Position numbers and translations under genes: made by a program. A DNA stretch of 64,000 bases from Erysipelothrix aquatica (GTDB taxonomy: Bacteria; Bacillota_I; Bacilli_A; Erysipelotrichales; Erysipelotrichaceae), in NCBI RefSeq assembly GCF_009828775.2, contig NZ_WTSY02000005.1:29876-93875 (forward strand), read 5' to 3'. Each line of letters starts with the position of its first letter. The first letter of the stretch is position 1. The notes under the pieces were generated by a model that saw nothing but the letters and a program-made list of their open reading frames with translations, was not told the DNA's origin and did no database searches. Below, piece by piece: positions 29,302 to 38,613 of this stretch.

Positions 29302-30057
29302 ATGTATTCAATGGAAGAAACAGTTCAAAAAGTAACTGAACTGGGCCGTAAAAAAGTTGATAAACCATTTATGGCGAAAATAATTTTAGGTTTTTTGGCA
29401 GGGGCACTAGTTGCGTTCGCCTACTTAACCTACATTATCGTGACAGCACGTATCCCGGGATTAGTTGGGGTATTAATAGGTGCTTCAATTTTCCCAGTTG
29501 GAATCATTGTGATTCTAGTAGCTGGAGGAGAACTGATTACATCAAATATGACAATTGTTTCCACTGCGCTCTTTAACAAAGAAGTGTCAATTAAAGAACT
29601 CTTAGGAAACTGGGCAGTTGTAACGCTTGGGAACTTCTTAGGTTCATTATTTGTGGTTTTAGTTGGTGTACAAATTCTAGGTATGCTTAACCCGTATGTG
29701 GATCAGCTGCATACGATTGCGGAAGGAAAAATGCACTATACTGCATTTCAAATCTTTATCTCAGGCGTGATGTGTAACTGGTTTGTTGGGTTCGCATCGT
29801 GGATGAGCGTTGGGGTTAAAGATATGAGTGCTAAAATCTTCTGTATTTGGTTCCCGGTTATGTTGTTTGCATTACTTGGATTCCAACATAGTGTTGCGAA
29901 CATTTTCTTGCTCCTTGCAAGTAATGTAATGGGTGGTGTATCAATTGGAGGGTTTATCTTCAACTTTACATTCGCATATCTTGGTAATATTATCGGTGGT
30001 GGTGTCTTAGTGGGTCTTGCTTACACACTTGCAGCGCGCCATAAGCCAGTAAAATAA
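29302..30057 (+). CDS. Formate/nitrite transporter family channel (FocA type)
   Basis: Membrane channel of the FNT family, 251 residues with six membrane helices. Start 29302 is set by GGAGGAG. Family motifs include the Omega-loop region [10 protein letters not shown] (about 92-101), the FNT second-half motif [15 protein letters not shown] (about 168) and FQHSVANIF with the central-pore His. Pyruvate formate-lyase is encoded 5.5 kb downstream, so formate export in fermentation is the likely job; nitrite or hydrosulfide cannot be excluded. Confidence 0.92.
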   Translation: MYSMEETVQKVTELGRKKVDKPFMAKIILGFLAGALVAFAYLTYIIVTARIPGLVGVLIGASIFPVGIIVILVAGGELITSNMTIVSTALFNKEVSIKELLGNWAVVTLGNFLGSLFVVLVGVQILGMLNPYVDQLHTIAEGKMHYTAFQIFISGVMCNWFVGFASWMSVGVKDMSAKIFCIWFPVMLFALLGFQHSVANIFLLLASNVMGGVSIGGFIFNFTFAYLGNIIGGGVLVGLAYTLAARHKPVK

Positions 30058-30081
30058 GAGTCTTCACAAAAGACTCTTTTT
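30056..30081 (+). terminator. Terminator after the FNT channel gene
   Basis: AAGAGTCTT (overlapping the stop codon) pairs with AAGACTCTT, followed by T residues. Confidence 0.85.
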
Positions 30082-30152
30082 ATATGCGGTGCTTAGACTA
30101 TAATTGTTTGACCATTTGGGGTATAATTACTATGACTAAAGGAGTTGTACAA

Positions 30153-31415
30153 ATGGTAGAAATTATTAAAATCGAAGGTGGAAAACGTCTAAACGGAAAA
30201 GTAACAATTGGTGGGGCAAAGAATGCAACGGTCGCTTTAATACCTGCAGCAATCTTAGCGGATAACAGTGATGTCAATATCTATGGGGTTCCAAACATTT
30301 CAGATGTTGAATCATTGACTGAGATTCTTGAATCATTGGGAGTATCAGTTGAATCTCCGGAGTCTGGCCATTATAAAATTAACACTTCAAATATGAAAAA
30401 TGTTGACTTGGATATTGATGCAGTCACACGCTTACGTGCATCGTATTACTTTATGGGAGCATTGCTTGGCAAGTTTAAATCAGTGCGAATGATTATGCCA
30501 GGGGGATGCTATTTAGGACCACGTCCATTTGACTTACATTTAAAAGGATTTGAGGCTTTGGGAGCAACGGTTGATTATTCTCAAGGATACTACACGATAA
30601 AAGCAGACCATCTTGTTGGTGCTAAAATCTATCTTGATTTTGCATCAGTGGGAGCGACAATTAATATCATGCTTGCGGCTGTATTAGCGGAAGGTCGAAC
30701 AGTGATTGAAAATGCTGCGAAAGAACCAGAAATTATTGATCTCGCAAACTTTTTGACTAAAATGGGTGCAAACATTCGTGGTGCAGGTACTAATGAAATC
30801 ACCATTGAAGGTGTTACTTCATTGAGTGGAAAACCTCATGATATTATCCCTGATCGTATTGAAGCTGGGACTTACATTATTATGGCAGCTGCAATGGCTG
30901 ATGATGTGACCATTGAAAACATTATCCCATTACATGTCGAAGCGTTGACGTCTAAATTAATTGAGATGGGAGTCAATATGGAAATTGGTGTTGATTCAAT
31001 TCGTATCTTGAAATCAGAAGAGTTGAAGGCTGTAGATTTTACGACGCAAACGTATCCAGGCTTTGCTACAGATCTTCAACAACCAATGACAACGCTGCTG
31101 ACGCGTGCGGAAGGGGCTTCAACCGTTAAAGAAACAATCTATGCGGAACGTTTCAAACATACGGCAGAACTCCAACGTATGGGTGCTACAATTAGCGTAG
31201 GGACTGCACAGGCAACCATTACAGGTGTTACACCATTATTTGGTAATAAAGTAACAGCGACTGACTTACGAGCTGGAGCATCATTGGTAATTGCCGGTCT
31301 GATGGCAGATGGTATTACTGAAATTCATGATATTTATCACATTGATCGTGGCTATGATGAAATTGATAGTAAACTCAAAGCATTGGGCGCTAAATTCTGG
31401 CGAGAAACAATCTAA
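30153..31415 (+). CDS. murA: UDP-N-acetylglucosamine 1-carboxyvinyltransferase
   Basis: First committed step of peptidoglycan synthesis: transfers enolpyruvate from PEP to UDP-GlcNAc. The 420-residue protein starts at 30153 after AAAGGAG; the longer frame is 5' to a TATAAT at 30122-30127. It has [13 protein letters not shown] (Lys22-Asn23) and the PEP/fosfomycin-binding Cys in [11 protein letters not shown] near residue 118, and the C-terminal [13 protein letters not shown] motif. Bacillota often carry two copies; this looks like a functional one. Confidence 0.96.
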   Translation: MVEIIKIEGGKRLNGKVTIGGAKNATVALIPAAILADNSDVNIYGVPNISDVESLTEILESLGVSVESPESGHYKINTSNMKNVDLDIDAVTRLRASYYFMGALLGKFKSVRMIMPGGCYLGPRPFDLHLKGFEALGATVDYSQGYYTIKADHLVGAKIYLDFASVGATINIMLAAVLAEGRTVIENAAKEPEIIDLANFLTKMGANIRGAGTNEITIEGVTSLSGKPHDIIPDRIEAGTYIIMAAAMADDVTIENIIPLHVEALTSKLIEMGVNMEIGVDSIRILKSEELKAVDFTTQTYPGFATDLQQPMTTLLTRAEGASTVKETIYAERFKHTAELQRMGATISVGTAQATITGVTPLFGNKVTATDLRAGASLVIAGLMADGITEIHDIYHIDRGYDEIDSKLKALGAKFWRETI

Positions 31416-31429
31416 AACTAATTTTTGAC

Positions 31430-31460
31430 CCTACATTCAACGATGAATGTAGGTTTTTTT
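31430..31460 (+). terminator. Terminator after murA
   Basis: CCTACATTCA, loop ACGA, TGAATGTAGG and seven T residues. The 124 bases from here to the next start hold only a ribosome site and no clear promoter consensus. Confidence 0.9.
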
Positions 31461-31584
31461 ATGCTTGAATGGAAGTAACAAAACCGATAGGGCGTGTAAT
31501 ACGACCACTAAACCATAGAAGATTGAAGACTAAATAAAACTATGCAAGGATGGTGATGTCATAATTCGACTAGGAGGTAAAATA

Positions 31585-31980
31585 ATGAAACAATCTACAA
31601 ATAAGTTATTGTTGTTTTTAATCTTACTGATGCTCTGCACAAGTTCTATATGTGCAGCATGGAGTCCACTTATATGGGTTAGTGTACCACGTTTTGGGAA
31701 ATGGTCAGAGACATCCCGCGGCGTACAAAAAGATAATTATGCGCATACTGCGTGGATTCAAAAAAATACCCAATCAATTGCCATGAATATTTATGCAGAC
31801 CTAGTTAGTCCTGTAACGGGAACGCGTTCGGTCACAGACTACATATTGTTAGATGGAACTAGACAAACTCTGTACTATAATGAATCATTTGGAGGGTTGG
31901 GAAGTTACCATATGGGAAGAATATCGTCGGAAAATTGGGAGCCACTTCCAAACCAAGTTAGCTATTGGTTCTACCCGTAG
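31585..31980 (+). CDS. Secreted small protein, candidate bacteriocin (cassette 1)
   Basis: A 131-residue pre-protein: MKQSTNKLLLFLILLMLCTSSICA is a signal peptide with likely cleavage after residue 24-25, leaving ~106 residues. The mature part is rich in Trp, Tyr, Ser and Asn, has no cysteine and ends QVSYWFYP. It resembles in shape the lactococcin 972 and DUF2712-type secreted peptides, but I cannot confirm homology. CTAGGAGG precedes the ATG. It is the first gene of a five-gene set with three membrane proteins and an ABC ATPase, which suggests a toxin or signal peptide with dedicated export or immunity. Confidence 0.75.
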   Translation: MKQSTNKLLLFLILLMLCTSSICAAWSPLIWVSVPRFGKWSETSRGVQKDNYAHTAWIQKNTQSIAMNIYADLVSPVTGTRSVTDYILLDGTRQTLYYNESFGGLGSYHMGRISSENWEPLPNQVSYWFYP

Positions 31981-31998
31981 ATTACACGGAGTATATCA

Positions 31999-32814
31999 AT
32001 GAAAATGGAGATTAAGCCAATGAGATTCAAACTCATCAAGATTGGATGTATCCTTGTTCTTATAAATGCTGTTAGTTTTAACGTAAGTTTTTGGACGTCT
32101 TCGCTGAGTCCGCACCCCGGAAATGGTCCATTTCAATACGTTGTGCTGCAGGAAAGTGCGACAACTGTTTTGTACCCATTAATAATGTGGGTCACGATCG
32201 GGATTGCTTTGTATCCTATCTATGGAATATTTCATTCTCAAGCGGTATCGAGTATGGCAATACGAATGGGGTGGGAGCATCTGTATCGACGTAGTATCGT
32301 AAAGATATTTATGAGTGCGTGTATCATTCGTTTTTTAACTGAACTTCTAAACATCGCGGCAGTACATTGGTGGAACCCATTTACAGTGGAACCGTTTCAG
32401 ATTGAATCACTATGGACGATGTCAGAATTGATTAATCATGCGAATATAGGTATTGTTTTGGCACATTGGATACTTGCGTCGGTAGGGACTGGGATTTACG
32501 TTGTATTTGTATTCCTAATGGCAGATTACATTCGCAATGCGTATGTCTATATTTTTGTACCAATAATTCAAAAATTCTTGAGTATATTTATATACATTGC
32601 AGCTTTTACATCTATGGTTACGATGATCCCTAACATCGGTGAGAGAACACCGATGAAAGCAATATTATCGAGCATTATGCCATCCTCAATCTTATCGCCG
32701 GGGACACACTATGGGTATGTGCTTCAAAGTTTCCTATCAGCTGCGGCACTCTATGGTGTTTTGTCGTACATTCTCTATCACTTTACATTGAAACGGAGAA
32801 GCTTCAATGGGTAA
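31999..32814 (+). CDS. Membrane protein of the secreted-peptide ABC cassette, 271 aa
   Basis: Integral membrane protein with about six hydrophobic segments (near residues 12-32, 53-75, 98-118, 148-175, 183-207, 245-262). The loop after the second segment reads VSSMAIRMGWEHLYRRS, similar to the matching loops of the other two membrane proteins of this cassette, and sits where ABC-2 permeases have their coupling helix. Two starts (31999 and 32020) both have GGAG upstream. The stop overlaps the next gene by eight bases. Confidence 0.8.
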   Translation: MKMEIKPMRFKLIKIGCILVLINAVSFNVSFWTSSLSPHPGNGPFQYVVLQESATTVLYPLIMWVTIGIALYPIYGIFHSQAVSSMAIRMGWEHLYRRSIVKIFMSACIIRFLTELLNIAAVHWWNPFTVEPFQIESLWTMSELINHANIGIVLAHWILASVGTGIYVVFVFLMADYIRNAYVYIFVPIIQKFLSIFIYIAAFTSMVTMIPNIGERTPMKAILSSIMPSSILSPGTHYGYVLQSFLSAAALYGVLSYILYHFTLKRRSFNG

Positions 32815-33373
32815 ATCATGGATTAAAATAAAAAAATCACGATACCTTGTTATCTACATGTGTGCAGTGTCCTATTCGATGTATACCCTTTACCCCCACA
32901 TCAGTACGACTTTGAAAGTGGAAGAAAAACTAAAAGTAGAAAGCTTTATTATGAGTTCCAATATTATTCCTATGTTAGTGACAACAACGTTTTTCATTTA
33001 CCTCATCCACAACGCACGTCTGATTAAACGAATGCGTGATTCTATTCAAATTCGAATCGGGAAGGATGCTTTGGATCGGTCGTTACGGGTACAAGCAGTT
33101 GTAGATACGATGCTATATTGCGTCGCTGGATTTGGCCCACTTATCATAATTGGTTGGGATGGAATATATGAGAAACAACTTGTATTTATATTCTTAGGCT
33201 GGATTGCGATTAGTATGTTTTTATGGTGCCTTATCATTAACGTTTCTATATCTTTCAAAGGGATTGTATCAGGAATAGTGATTACGATTCCTATTGTGAT
33301 GAGTCTAATGCTTCATTATTCGAATATTAATGTAAAAGTTGTTGAGTTTTTGTCCGGTATTAGATTGACATAA
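32807..33373 (+). CDS. Membrane protein of the secreted-peptide ABC cassette, 188 aa
   Basis: About five membrane segments (near 12-30, 45-66, 97-116, 122-146, 150-172). After the second segment comes RDSIQIRIGKDALDRSLR, the counterpart of the IRMGWEHLYRRS loop in the preceding protein. The overlap with the preceding gene and the 13-base gap to the ATPase gene indicate one operon. Probably a permease subunit; no named family is recognised. Confidence 0.78.
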   Translation: MGKSWIKIKKSRYLVIYMCAVSYSMYTLYPHISTTLKVEEKLKVESFIMSSNIIPMLVTTTFFIYLIHNARLIKRMRDSIQIRIGKDALDRSLRVQAVVDTMLYCVAGFGPLIIIGWDGIYEKQLVFIFLGWIAISMFLWCLIINVSISFKGIVSGIVITIPIVMSLMLHYSNINVKVVEFLSGIRLT

Positions 33374-33386
33374 GAAAGGAAATTCA

Positions 33387-33995
33387 ATGAAAAAAAGTGT
33401 AGCAGTTAGGTCTTTGAAAAAATCATTTAAAGGAATGATCGTATTAGATGGGTTAAGTTTAGAGGTGAAAAAAGGAGCGCTGATTCATATTCGAGGTGGT
33501 AATGGGTCTGGGAAATCAACACTTTTGAAGCTCATTGCAAAACTTATTGAACCTGATTCGGGAAGTGTTTATGTAGAAAAGACGCAAAAAATTGGTGGTC
33601 TGATTGAAAATCCAATGTTCATTGAACATGAGACTGCTTTATTCAACTTACAATTTTTGGCTGAATTAACGGGAACGTTTGATTGGGAAAAAACCCGAGA
33701 TCTTATGCAACAGTTTGATCTCGAAATATCAAACAAAAAACCTGTCAAGAGTTACAGTTTAGGAATGCGTCAAAAACTTGGAATCATACAAGCAATCATG
33801 GAAAATCAAGACTTGATACTGCTAGATGAGCCTACTCGCGGTTTGGATCGAAAAAGCGTAGCGGTGTTTAATGAAATCATTGAGTCGCTACGAGATGCGA
33901 AAAAGACTTGTATAATTTGTGCCCATGATGGCGTATCAAATATTCATTTTGATGCCGTGTATGAGTTAGAATATGGGGAAATTCGTGAGATATAA
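33387..33995 (+). CDS. ABC transporter ATP-binding protein (cassette 1)
   Basis: A compact 202-residue ATPase. Walker A GGNGSGKST (about 36-44), signature YSLGMRQKLG (as in BcrA-type exporters), Walker B LILLDEPTRGLD and the H-loop CAHD are all intact. AAGGAAA precedes the ATG. It is flanked by the cassette's membrane proteins and overlaps the last one by 23 bases. It should energise the membrane subunits for export of, or protection from, the secreted peptide. Confidence 0.92.
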   Translation: MKKSVAVRSLKKSFKGMIVLDGLSLEVKKGALIHIRGGNGSGKSTLLKLIAKLIEPDSGSVYVEKTQKIGGLIENPMFIEHETALFNLQFLAELTGTFDWEKTRDLMQQFDLEISNKKPVKSYSLGMRQKLGIIQAIMENQDLILLDEPTRGLDRKSVAVFNEIIESLRDAKKTCIICAHDGVSNIHFDAVYELEYGEIREI

Positions 33996-34479
33996 GTTTA
34001 GTAAATATAAATCATATTTGCTCGTTCTTTCGATTAGTCTCTATACGCTATTCTCGTCAGAAGTTGCACGGCAATTTCAGTTGCTTAATTTTGGGATTTC
34101 CGAATTACCAATTGACACACTTGTGATACTTTGTGCAATTTTGTTCGTAGGGTTATGCTATGCGGATACGGTGTATCAGTATGTCCAAATGGAACTATCC
34201 CTAAAGATTAGATTGAATGAAGAGGCGTATTTAGCTCTAATCTTTCGAAGAAGTATAAAAACCATGGCCGTCTTAATCGTTCTCCAACTAATTTTAAATG
34301 AATTGGTGATGACAACATTAATGTTAGTGAGAACTGTATTAATGCATACTTTGTACTATGCGACTTTCATGATACTAATATGCATGCGTAAGTATTTGGC
34401 GAATTCAATAAGTGTTATCCTGATGATTTTTACATGCATTGTGTACATTTTACGAATTGTAATCGTTATGATTGGATAA
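33973..34479 (+). CDS. Membrane protein of the secreted-peptide ABC cassette, 168 aa
   Basis: Last gene of the cassette, starting inside the ATPase gene, so translation is coupled. About four membrane segments. The segment MELSLKIRLNEEAYLALIFRRS matches the loop seen in the 271- and 188-residue proteins, suggesting that all three are diverged copies of one permease type. A bidirectional terminator follows immediately. Confidence 0.75.
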   Translation: MGKFVRYKFSKYKSYLLVLSISLYTLFSSEVARQFQLLNFGISELPIDTLVILCAILFVGLCYADTVYQYVQMELSLKIRLNEEAYLALIFRRSIKTMAVLIVLQLILNELVMTTLMLVRTVLMHTLYYATFMILICMRKYLANSISVILMIFTCIVYILRIVIVMIG

Positions 34480-34483
34480 ATGA

Positions 34484-34506
34484 AAAGGCACTCATTGAGT
34501 GCCTTT
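34484..34506. terminator. Bidirectional terminator between cassette 1 and the PAS-HTH regulator
   Basis: AAAGGCACTC and GAGTGCCTTT form a perfect 10-bp stem with an ATT loop; T-rich ends on both strands. Confidence 0.8.
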
Positions 34507-34510
34507 GTGC

Positions 34511-35188
34511 TTACTGGTCTTTAGCCTTAACGTTTTGTAGGTAACGGTAGACTGTGGGCTCAGATATTTTAAGTATGCGCGCAATTTCTGGAACCGCACC
34601 TTTTAACAAGAAGAAGCCACTATCATAAAGAACTTCGATAGTTTCAAATTTATCATCCTGTTTAAATTTGTCAACGGGAATACCTTTTGCTACTGATAAC
34701 TCAAGAACTGTGTTCTCGGCCATTTCTTCAATTGAGCGTGAGAATGATTCGGGGATTGCGGATTGTTCTTCAGGTTGGTGTTGCTTGTATGTACGAAGCA
34801 GTAATTCAATAGCGTCCATACTCTGATTTAATTGTTTGAACACAGCTTCATCAGTATTTACACATATCATACCAAACAACTCACCGTCTTTACGCAAGTA
34901 ATAAGATGCAGACCGTAATTGTTTGTGTTCGCGATTGCTGACTTCACGATAGTGGATCGTGTAGTCGACAGTATCATTAATACCTGCTTTCAGGGCACGC
35001 AACACATAATCTGTCGCTGGAGCACCAATTTCACGTTTTGTAATGTAATTATTGCGAATAGCAACAACCGATGAGTCGAGGTTGGTAAGATCGTGTAATA
35101 CGATCTCTGAATTTTTTCCTAATAACTCAGCTAAAAAATCGATCATTGGAATAAAAGTTTCTAAATATTTTCGGGCGTCAACAGACAT
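34511..35188 (-). CDS. PAS-domain helix-turn-helix transcriptional regulator (YheO/DauR-like)
   Basis: A 225-residue regulator. The N-terminal YheO-type PAS domain (LLGKNSEIVLHDL near residues 22-34, GMICVNTD near 110) binds a small molecule in its relatives. The C-terminus has a helix-turn-helix with VPEIARILKISEPTVYRYL. The start at 35188 is set by GGAGG; the upstream in-frame ATG overlaps the ribosome site. It is divergent from pflB, so control of pyruvate formate-lyase is possible but unproven. It has a near-consensus promoter. Confidence 0.87.
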   Translation of the reverse strand: MSVDARKYLETFIPMIDFLAELLGKNSEIVLHDLTNLDSSVVAIRNNYITKREIGAPATDYVLRALKAGINDTVDYTIHYREVSNREHKQLRSASYYLRKDGELFGMICVNTDEAVFKQLNQSMDAIELLLRTYKQHQPEEQSAIPESFSRSIEEMAENTVLELSVAKGIPVDKFKQDDKFETIEVLYDSGFFLLKGAVPEIARILKISEPTVYRYLQNVKAKDQ

Positions 35189-35203
35189 CGACACTACCTC
35201 CAT

Positions 35204-35507
35204 TCATGTGCTCTTATTATATAAGAAAACGCTATCTGTGACAACATAACCCAATATGCTAAAGTTTGTGATTTAGATATACAAGTGGATTGCATAGAGG
35301 CGGTAATATCCAGTTGTGAAGCGGTATCACCGCCTTTTGAAAGAAACATTGTGAAAATATAAACTTTATTATCAAATGCGTGTAAATCAAACATAGATTT
35401 GATGTCTGATTATCAAAAATACGAAAATGATAAAAAATAATCATCAACACACGAAAAACCCATTATTCCTTTGGTAAGATAGGGGTAGAAACAAAGGAGA
35501 TGTTACT
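35204..35507. promoter_or_regulatory. Divergent control region between the PAS-HTH regulator and pflB
   Basis: No gene is visible. Minus strand: a near-consensus promoter, TTGTCA (35239-35244), 17-base spacer, TATAAT (35216-35221), for the regulator. Plus strand: a terminator-like hairpin with arms AGGCGGTAATA (35298-35308) and TATCACCGCCT (35325-35335), one mismatch, ending in TTTT; ATCAAA-N6-TTTGAT (35386-35403); TTATCA-N12-TGATAA (35410-35433), the latter inside GATTAT...ATAATC; and an extended -10 TGG-TAAGAT (35472-35480), 28 bases before pflB. The dyads are candidate operators for redox or carbon control. Confidence 0.5.
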
Positions 35508-37733
35508 ATGACAAAAGCATGGAACGGATTTAAGCCAGGTTCATGGCAAGAGGAAATTAATGTTAGAGACTTCATTCAACAAAACGTTACACCATATGAA
35601 GGCGATGACAAATTCTTAGCACCAATTAGCGATAATACAGATCGTTTATGGAATAAGAGTTTAGAGCTGTTAAAAGAAGAGGTTAAAGTTCGCGTACTTG
35701 ACATCGAAATGAACGAAATGTCAGGAATCGACAACTTTGGTCCTGGTTACATCATCAAAGAAGACGAAGAAATTGTCGGACTTCAAACAGATGCTCCTTT
35801 AAAACGTATTATCAACCCTTATGGTGGAATCCGTTTGGTGGACAATATCCTAGATATCTATGGCCGCAAACTTGATGATCAAACAAGCCATTTCTGGCAT
35901 AATTATACAAAAACACATAATGCAGGTGTATTTGATGCATATACTCCAGAAATTCGTAAATACCGTACTACAGGATTACTTACAGGTCTTCCTGATGCAT
36001 ACGGACGTGGTCGTATCATTGGTGACTACCGTCGTGTAGCTCTTTATGGTATTGACTTCTTAATTGCTGAGAAGAAAAAAGACTTAGCTAAGATTCGTAA
36101 AATTAATGCAGAAGGCATCCAATTACGTGAGGAAGTAAACGAACAAATTCGTGCATTAGCAGAGATTAAATCAATGGCTTCAAAATATGGTTTCGATATT
36201 AGCCAACCAGCTGTTAACGCAAAAGAAGCGATTCAATGGACTTATTTTGCATACCTAGCAGCAATCAAAGAAAACAACGGTGCTGCGATGTCACTTGGAC
36301 GTACTTCTTCATTCTTAGATATCTATATCGAACGTGATATCGCTGCAGGCGAAATTACAGAGATGGAAGCACAAGCATACATTGATCAATTTATTATGAA
36401 ACTACGTTTGGCTCGTCACTTACGTACACCAGAATACGATGACTTATTTGCAGGTGATCCAACATGGGTTACTGAATCAATTGGTGGTATGGGTCAAGAT
36501 GGTCGCACACTTGTAACTAAAAACTCATTCCGTTACTTACACACACTTACAAACTTAGGACCAGCACCAGAGCCAAATATGACTGTGCTTTGGTCAGAAG
36601 ATTTACCAATCGGATTCAAACGTTACTGTGCAAAAATGTCAATCGAAACTGGAGCAATCCAATATGAAAATGACGACATTATGCGTCCAAACTTTGGCGA
36701 TGATTACGGAATTGCATGCTGTGTTTCAGCTATGGAAATTGGAAAACAAATGCAATACTTTGGCGCACGTACAAACTTAGCAAAAGCTTTACTCTACTCA
36801 ATGAACGGTGGACGTGATGAAGTTAAGGGTATTAAAGTTATTGATAATGTTCCGGAAATGAAAGATGAAATCTTAGATTATGACAAAGTTATGGCAGTTT
36901 ATGATGATGTCTTAAAAGAAGTAGCTGCTGTTTATGTTGATACAATGAACATAATTCACTACATGCATGATAAATATGCATATGAAAAAGGTCAAATGGC
37001 ACTTCACGATACAAACGTTGAACGCCTCATGGCATTTGGTATTGCAGGACTTTCAGTTGCAGTTGACTCACTTTCAGCAATCAAGTATGCAAGTGTTAAA
37101 CCAATCCGTAACGAAGAAGGAATTGCGGTAGACTTTGAAGTTGAGGGTGATTATCCAAAATACGGAAATGATGACGATGCAGTTGACGCAATTGCAGTCG
37201 ACCTCGTTGAACGTTTCTCAGGATACCTCAAAGAACATGAGTTAATTCGCAATGCAAAACATACACTATCAATTCTTACAATTACATCTAATGTTGTTTA
37301 TGGTAAGAAAACAGGATCAACACCTGATGGACGTCAGGCTGGAGAACCATTTGCACCGGGTGCAAACCCAATGCATGGACGTGACAGTTCAGGAGCACTT
37401 GCTTCATTGAACTCTGTTGCGAAAATTCCATATGCAGATGTTTGTGAAGATGGTGTTTCAAACACATTCTCAATCGTTCCTCAAGTATTAGGTAAGAGTG
37501 AAGACGAACGTGTAAATAACCTTGTTGGTGTAATGAATGGTTACTTTAACCAAAAAGCACACCACTTAAATGTAAACGTATTGAACCGTGAGTTGTTGGA
37601 AGATGCAATGCAAAATCCAGAAAAATACCCACAATTAACAATCCGTGTCTCAGGATACGCAGTCAACTTCAACCGTCTATCGACAGAACAACAACGTGAA
37701 GTTATCAGCCGTACCTTCCATGAAACAATCTAG
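35508..37733 (+). CDS. pflB: Formate C-acetyltransferase (pyruvate formate-lyase)
   Basis: Glycyl-radical enzyme splitting pyruvate and CoA into acetyl-CoA and formate in anaerobic fermentation. The 741-residue protein has the catalytic cysteine pair in [11 protein letters not shown] (about residues 403-404), [10 protein letters not shown] and the glycyl-radical loop RVSGYAVNF with the radical Gly near 716. AAAGGAGA precedes the ATG. The activase gene overlaps its 3' end. A formate channel gene lies at 29.3 kb. Confidence 0.98.
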   Translation: MTKAWNGFKPGSWQEEINVRDFIQQNVTPYEGDDKFLAPISDNTDRLWNKSLELLKEEVKVRVLDIEMNEMSGIDNFGPGYIIKEDEEIVGLQTDAPLKRIINPYGGIRLVDNILDIYGRKLDDQTSHFWHNYTKTHNAGVFDAYTPEIRKYRTTGLLTGLPDAYGRGRIIGDYRRVALYGIDFLIAEKKKDLAKIRKINAEGIQLREEVNEQIRALAEIKSMASKYGFDISQPAVNAKEAIQWTYFAYLAAIKENNGAAMSLGRTSSFLDIYIERDIAAGEITEMEAQAYIDQFIMKLRLARHLRTPEYDDLFAGDPTWVTESIGGMGQDGRTLVTKNSFRYLHTLTNLGPAPEPNMTVLWSEDLPIGFKRYCAKMSIETGAIQYENDDIMRPNFGDDYGIACCVSAMEIGKQMQYFGARTNLAKALLYSMNGGRDEVKGIKVIDNVPEMKDEILDYDKVMAVYDDVLKEVAAVYVDTMNIIHYMHDKYAYEKGQMALHDTNVERLMAFGIAGLSVAVDSLSAIKYASVKPIRNEEGIAVDFEVEGDYPKYGNDDDAVDAIAVDLVERFSGYLKEHELIRNAKHTLSILTITSNVVYGKKTGSTPDGRQAGEPFAPGANPMHGRDSSGALASLNSVAKIPYADVCEDGVSNTFSIVPQVLGKSEDERVNNLVGVMNGYFNQKAHHLNVNVLNRELLEDAMQNPEKYPQLTIRVSGYAVNFNRLSTEQQREVISRTFHETI

Positions 37734-38466
37734 TCGCACAGGCTACATTCGTAAATTTGAAACAATGGGGATGGTGGATGGCCCTGGGATAAGAACGATT
37801 GCGTTCTTATCCGGTTGTCCCCTTCGCTGTCTGTTCTGCCACAATCCAGATATGTGGAAAACAGACCCAAAAGATGCAATCACAGTCGATGAGTTAGTCG
37901 ATAAGCTCAAACGTTATAAACCTTACTATGGAGAAGAAGGGGGCGTAACATTCTGTGGTGGAGAACCTCTCAATCAACCGGAGTTTCTATACGAAGCCAT
38001 GAAAGCATGCAAAGCTGAAGGTATCAGCACATGCTTAGATACATCAGGATTTGGAAGACCAGATACATTTGATGATATCTTAAGTGTTACCGATACTATC
38101 CTCTATGACATTAAAGGTTTAGAAGAAAAAAAATATCGAGAAATGACGGGTGCGCCACTTCGGGTAACCCAACAATTTCTGGAGAAAGCACAGGCACACA
38201 ATGTACCTATTTGGATTCGGGTTGTGATTGTGCCAGGTTTCCATGATACCTATAAATACATGGACGAACTTGAGGATTACATTGCACCGTTGAATAATAT
38301 TGAGCGTATTGAATTATTGCCATATCATACTATGGGTGTTAATAAATATGAATTGATTGATAAAGAGTACCCGCTTGATGGTGTACCTGCAATGAACAAA
38401 GATACTGCAATGGAGTTACAAGAATACTTAATTCAGAAAGTAGCGACAATTCGTAGTAATGCATAA
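37720..38466 (+). CDS. pflA: Pyruvate formate-lyase-activating enzyme
   Basis: Radical SAM enzyme that installs the glycyl radical on PflB. The 248-residue protein from ATG 37720 starts [17 protein letters not shown], followed by VDGPGIR and the CX3CX2C cluster in [11 protein letters not shown] (about 32-42), and FCGGEPL. There is no separate ribosome site; the start overlaps the pflB stop by 14 bases, so translation is coupled. An imperfect hairpin terminator follows. Confidence 0.95.
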   Translation: MKQSSRTGYIRKFETMGMVDGPGIRTIAFLSGCPLRCLFCHNPDMWKTDPKDAITVDELVDKLKRYKPYYGEEGGVTFCGGEPLNQPEFLYEAMKACKAEGISTCLDTSGFGRPDTFDDILSVTDTILYDIKGLEEKKYREMTGAPLRVTQQFLEKAQAHNVPIWIRVVIVPGFHDTYKYMDELEDYIAPLNNIERIELLPYHTMGVNKYELIDKEYPLDGVPAMNKDTAMELQEYLIQKVATIRSNA

Positions 38467-38472
38467 GAAATC

Positions 38473-38518
38473 GAAAAACTTACAACATATGGGCTCGTCC
38501 AATGCTGTAAGTTTTTTT
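38473..38518 (+). terminator. Terminator after pflA
   Basis: AAAAACTTACAACAT pairs with ATGCTGTAAGTTTTT, with one mismatch and a ~14-base loop, followed by T residues. Confidence 0.8.
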
Positions 38519-38550
38519 ATTATATTTTCCACAACTGTATATAACGTGTA

Positions 38551-38602
38551 TTGACAGTGTGTATATACTGTGTATATATACTGTGTATATAATGTATATA
38601 CA
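38551..38602 (+). promoter_or_regulatory. Promoter and repeated operator of the GntR/ABC operon
   Basis: TTGACA (38551-38556) is followed 17-18 bases later by a TATATA -10. The region contains two exact tandem copies of TATACTGTGTATATA (38564-38578 and 38577-38591) and a perfect palindrome TGTATATA-ATG-TATATACA (38584-38602) ending at the ribosome site. YtrA-type GntR proteins bind such dyads and repress their own operons. Confidence 0.65.
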
Positions 38603-38613
38603 AGGAGGGTATC

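Noticed and set aside
31585..31980. Firm call of lactococcin 972 family for the secreted peptide
   Set aside because: The mature part is longer (~106 against ~66 residues) and the partner membrane protein type differs; similarity is only in general shape.
33387..33995. Degenerate ABC signature (SLGMRQ) in the cassette 1 ATPase
   Set aside because: This form is normal in BcrA-type and other ABC-2 exporters, so it is not a sign of inactivity.
35313..35356. TTGTGAA occurrences before pflB as Rex-binding sites
   Set aside because: Only half-sites are present; the second half TTCACAA is missing at the right spacing, so I do not call a Rex operator.
38551..38602. Tandem TATACTGTGTATATA copies as the start of a CRISPR array or satellite repeat
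   Set aside because: Only two full copies that overlap by two bases, no spacers, and a position exactly at a promoter; operator sites explain them better.
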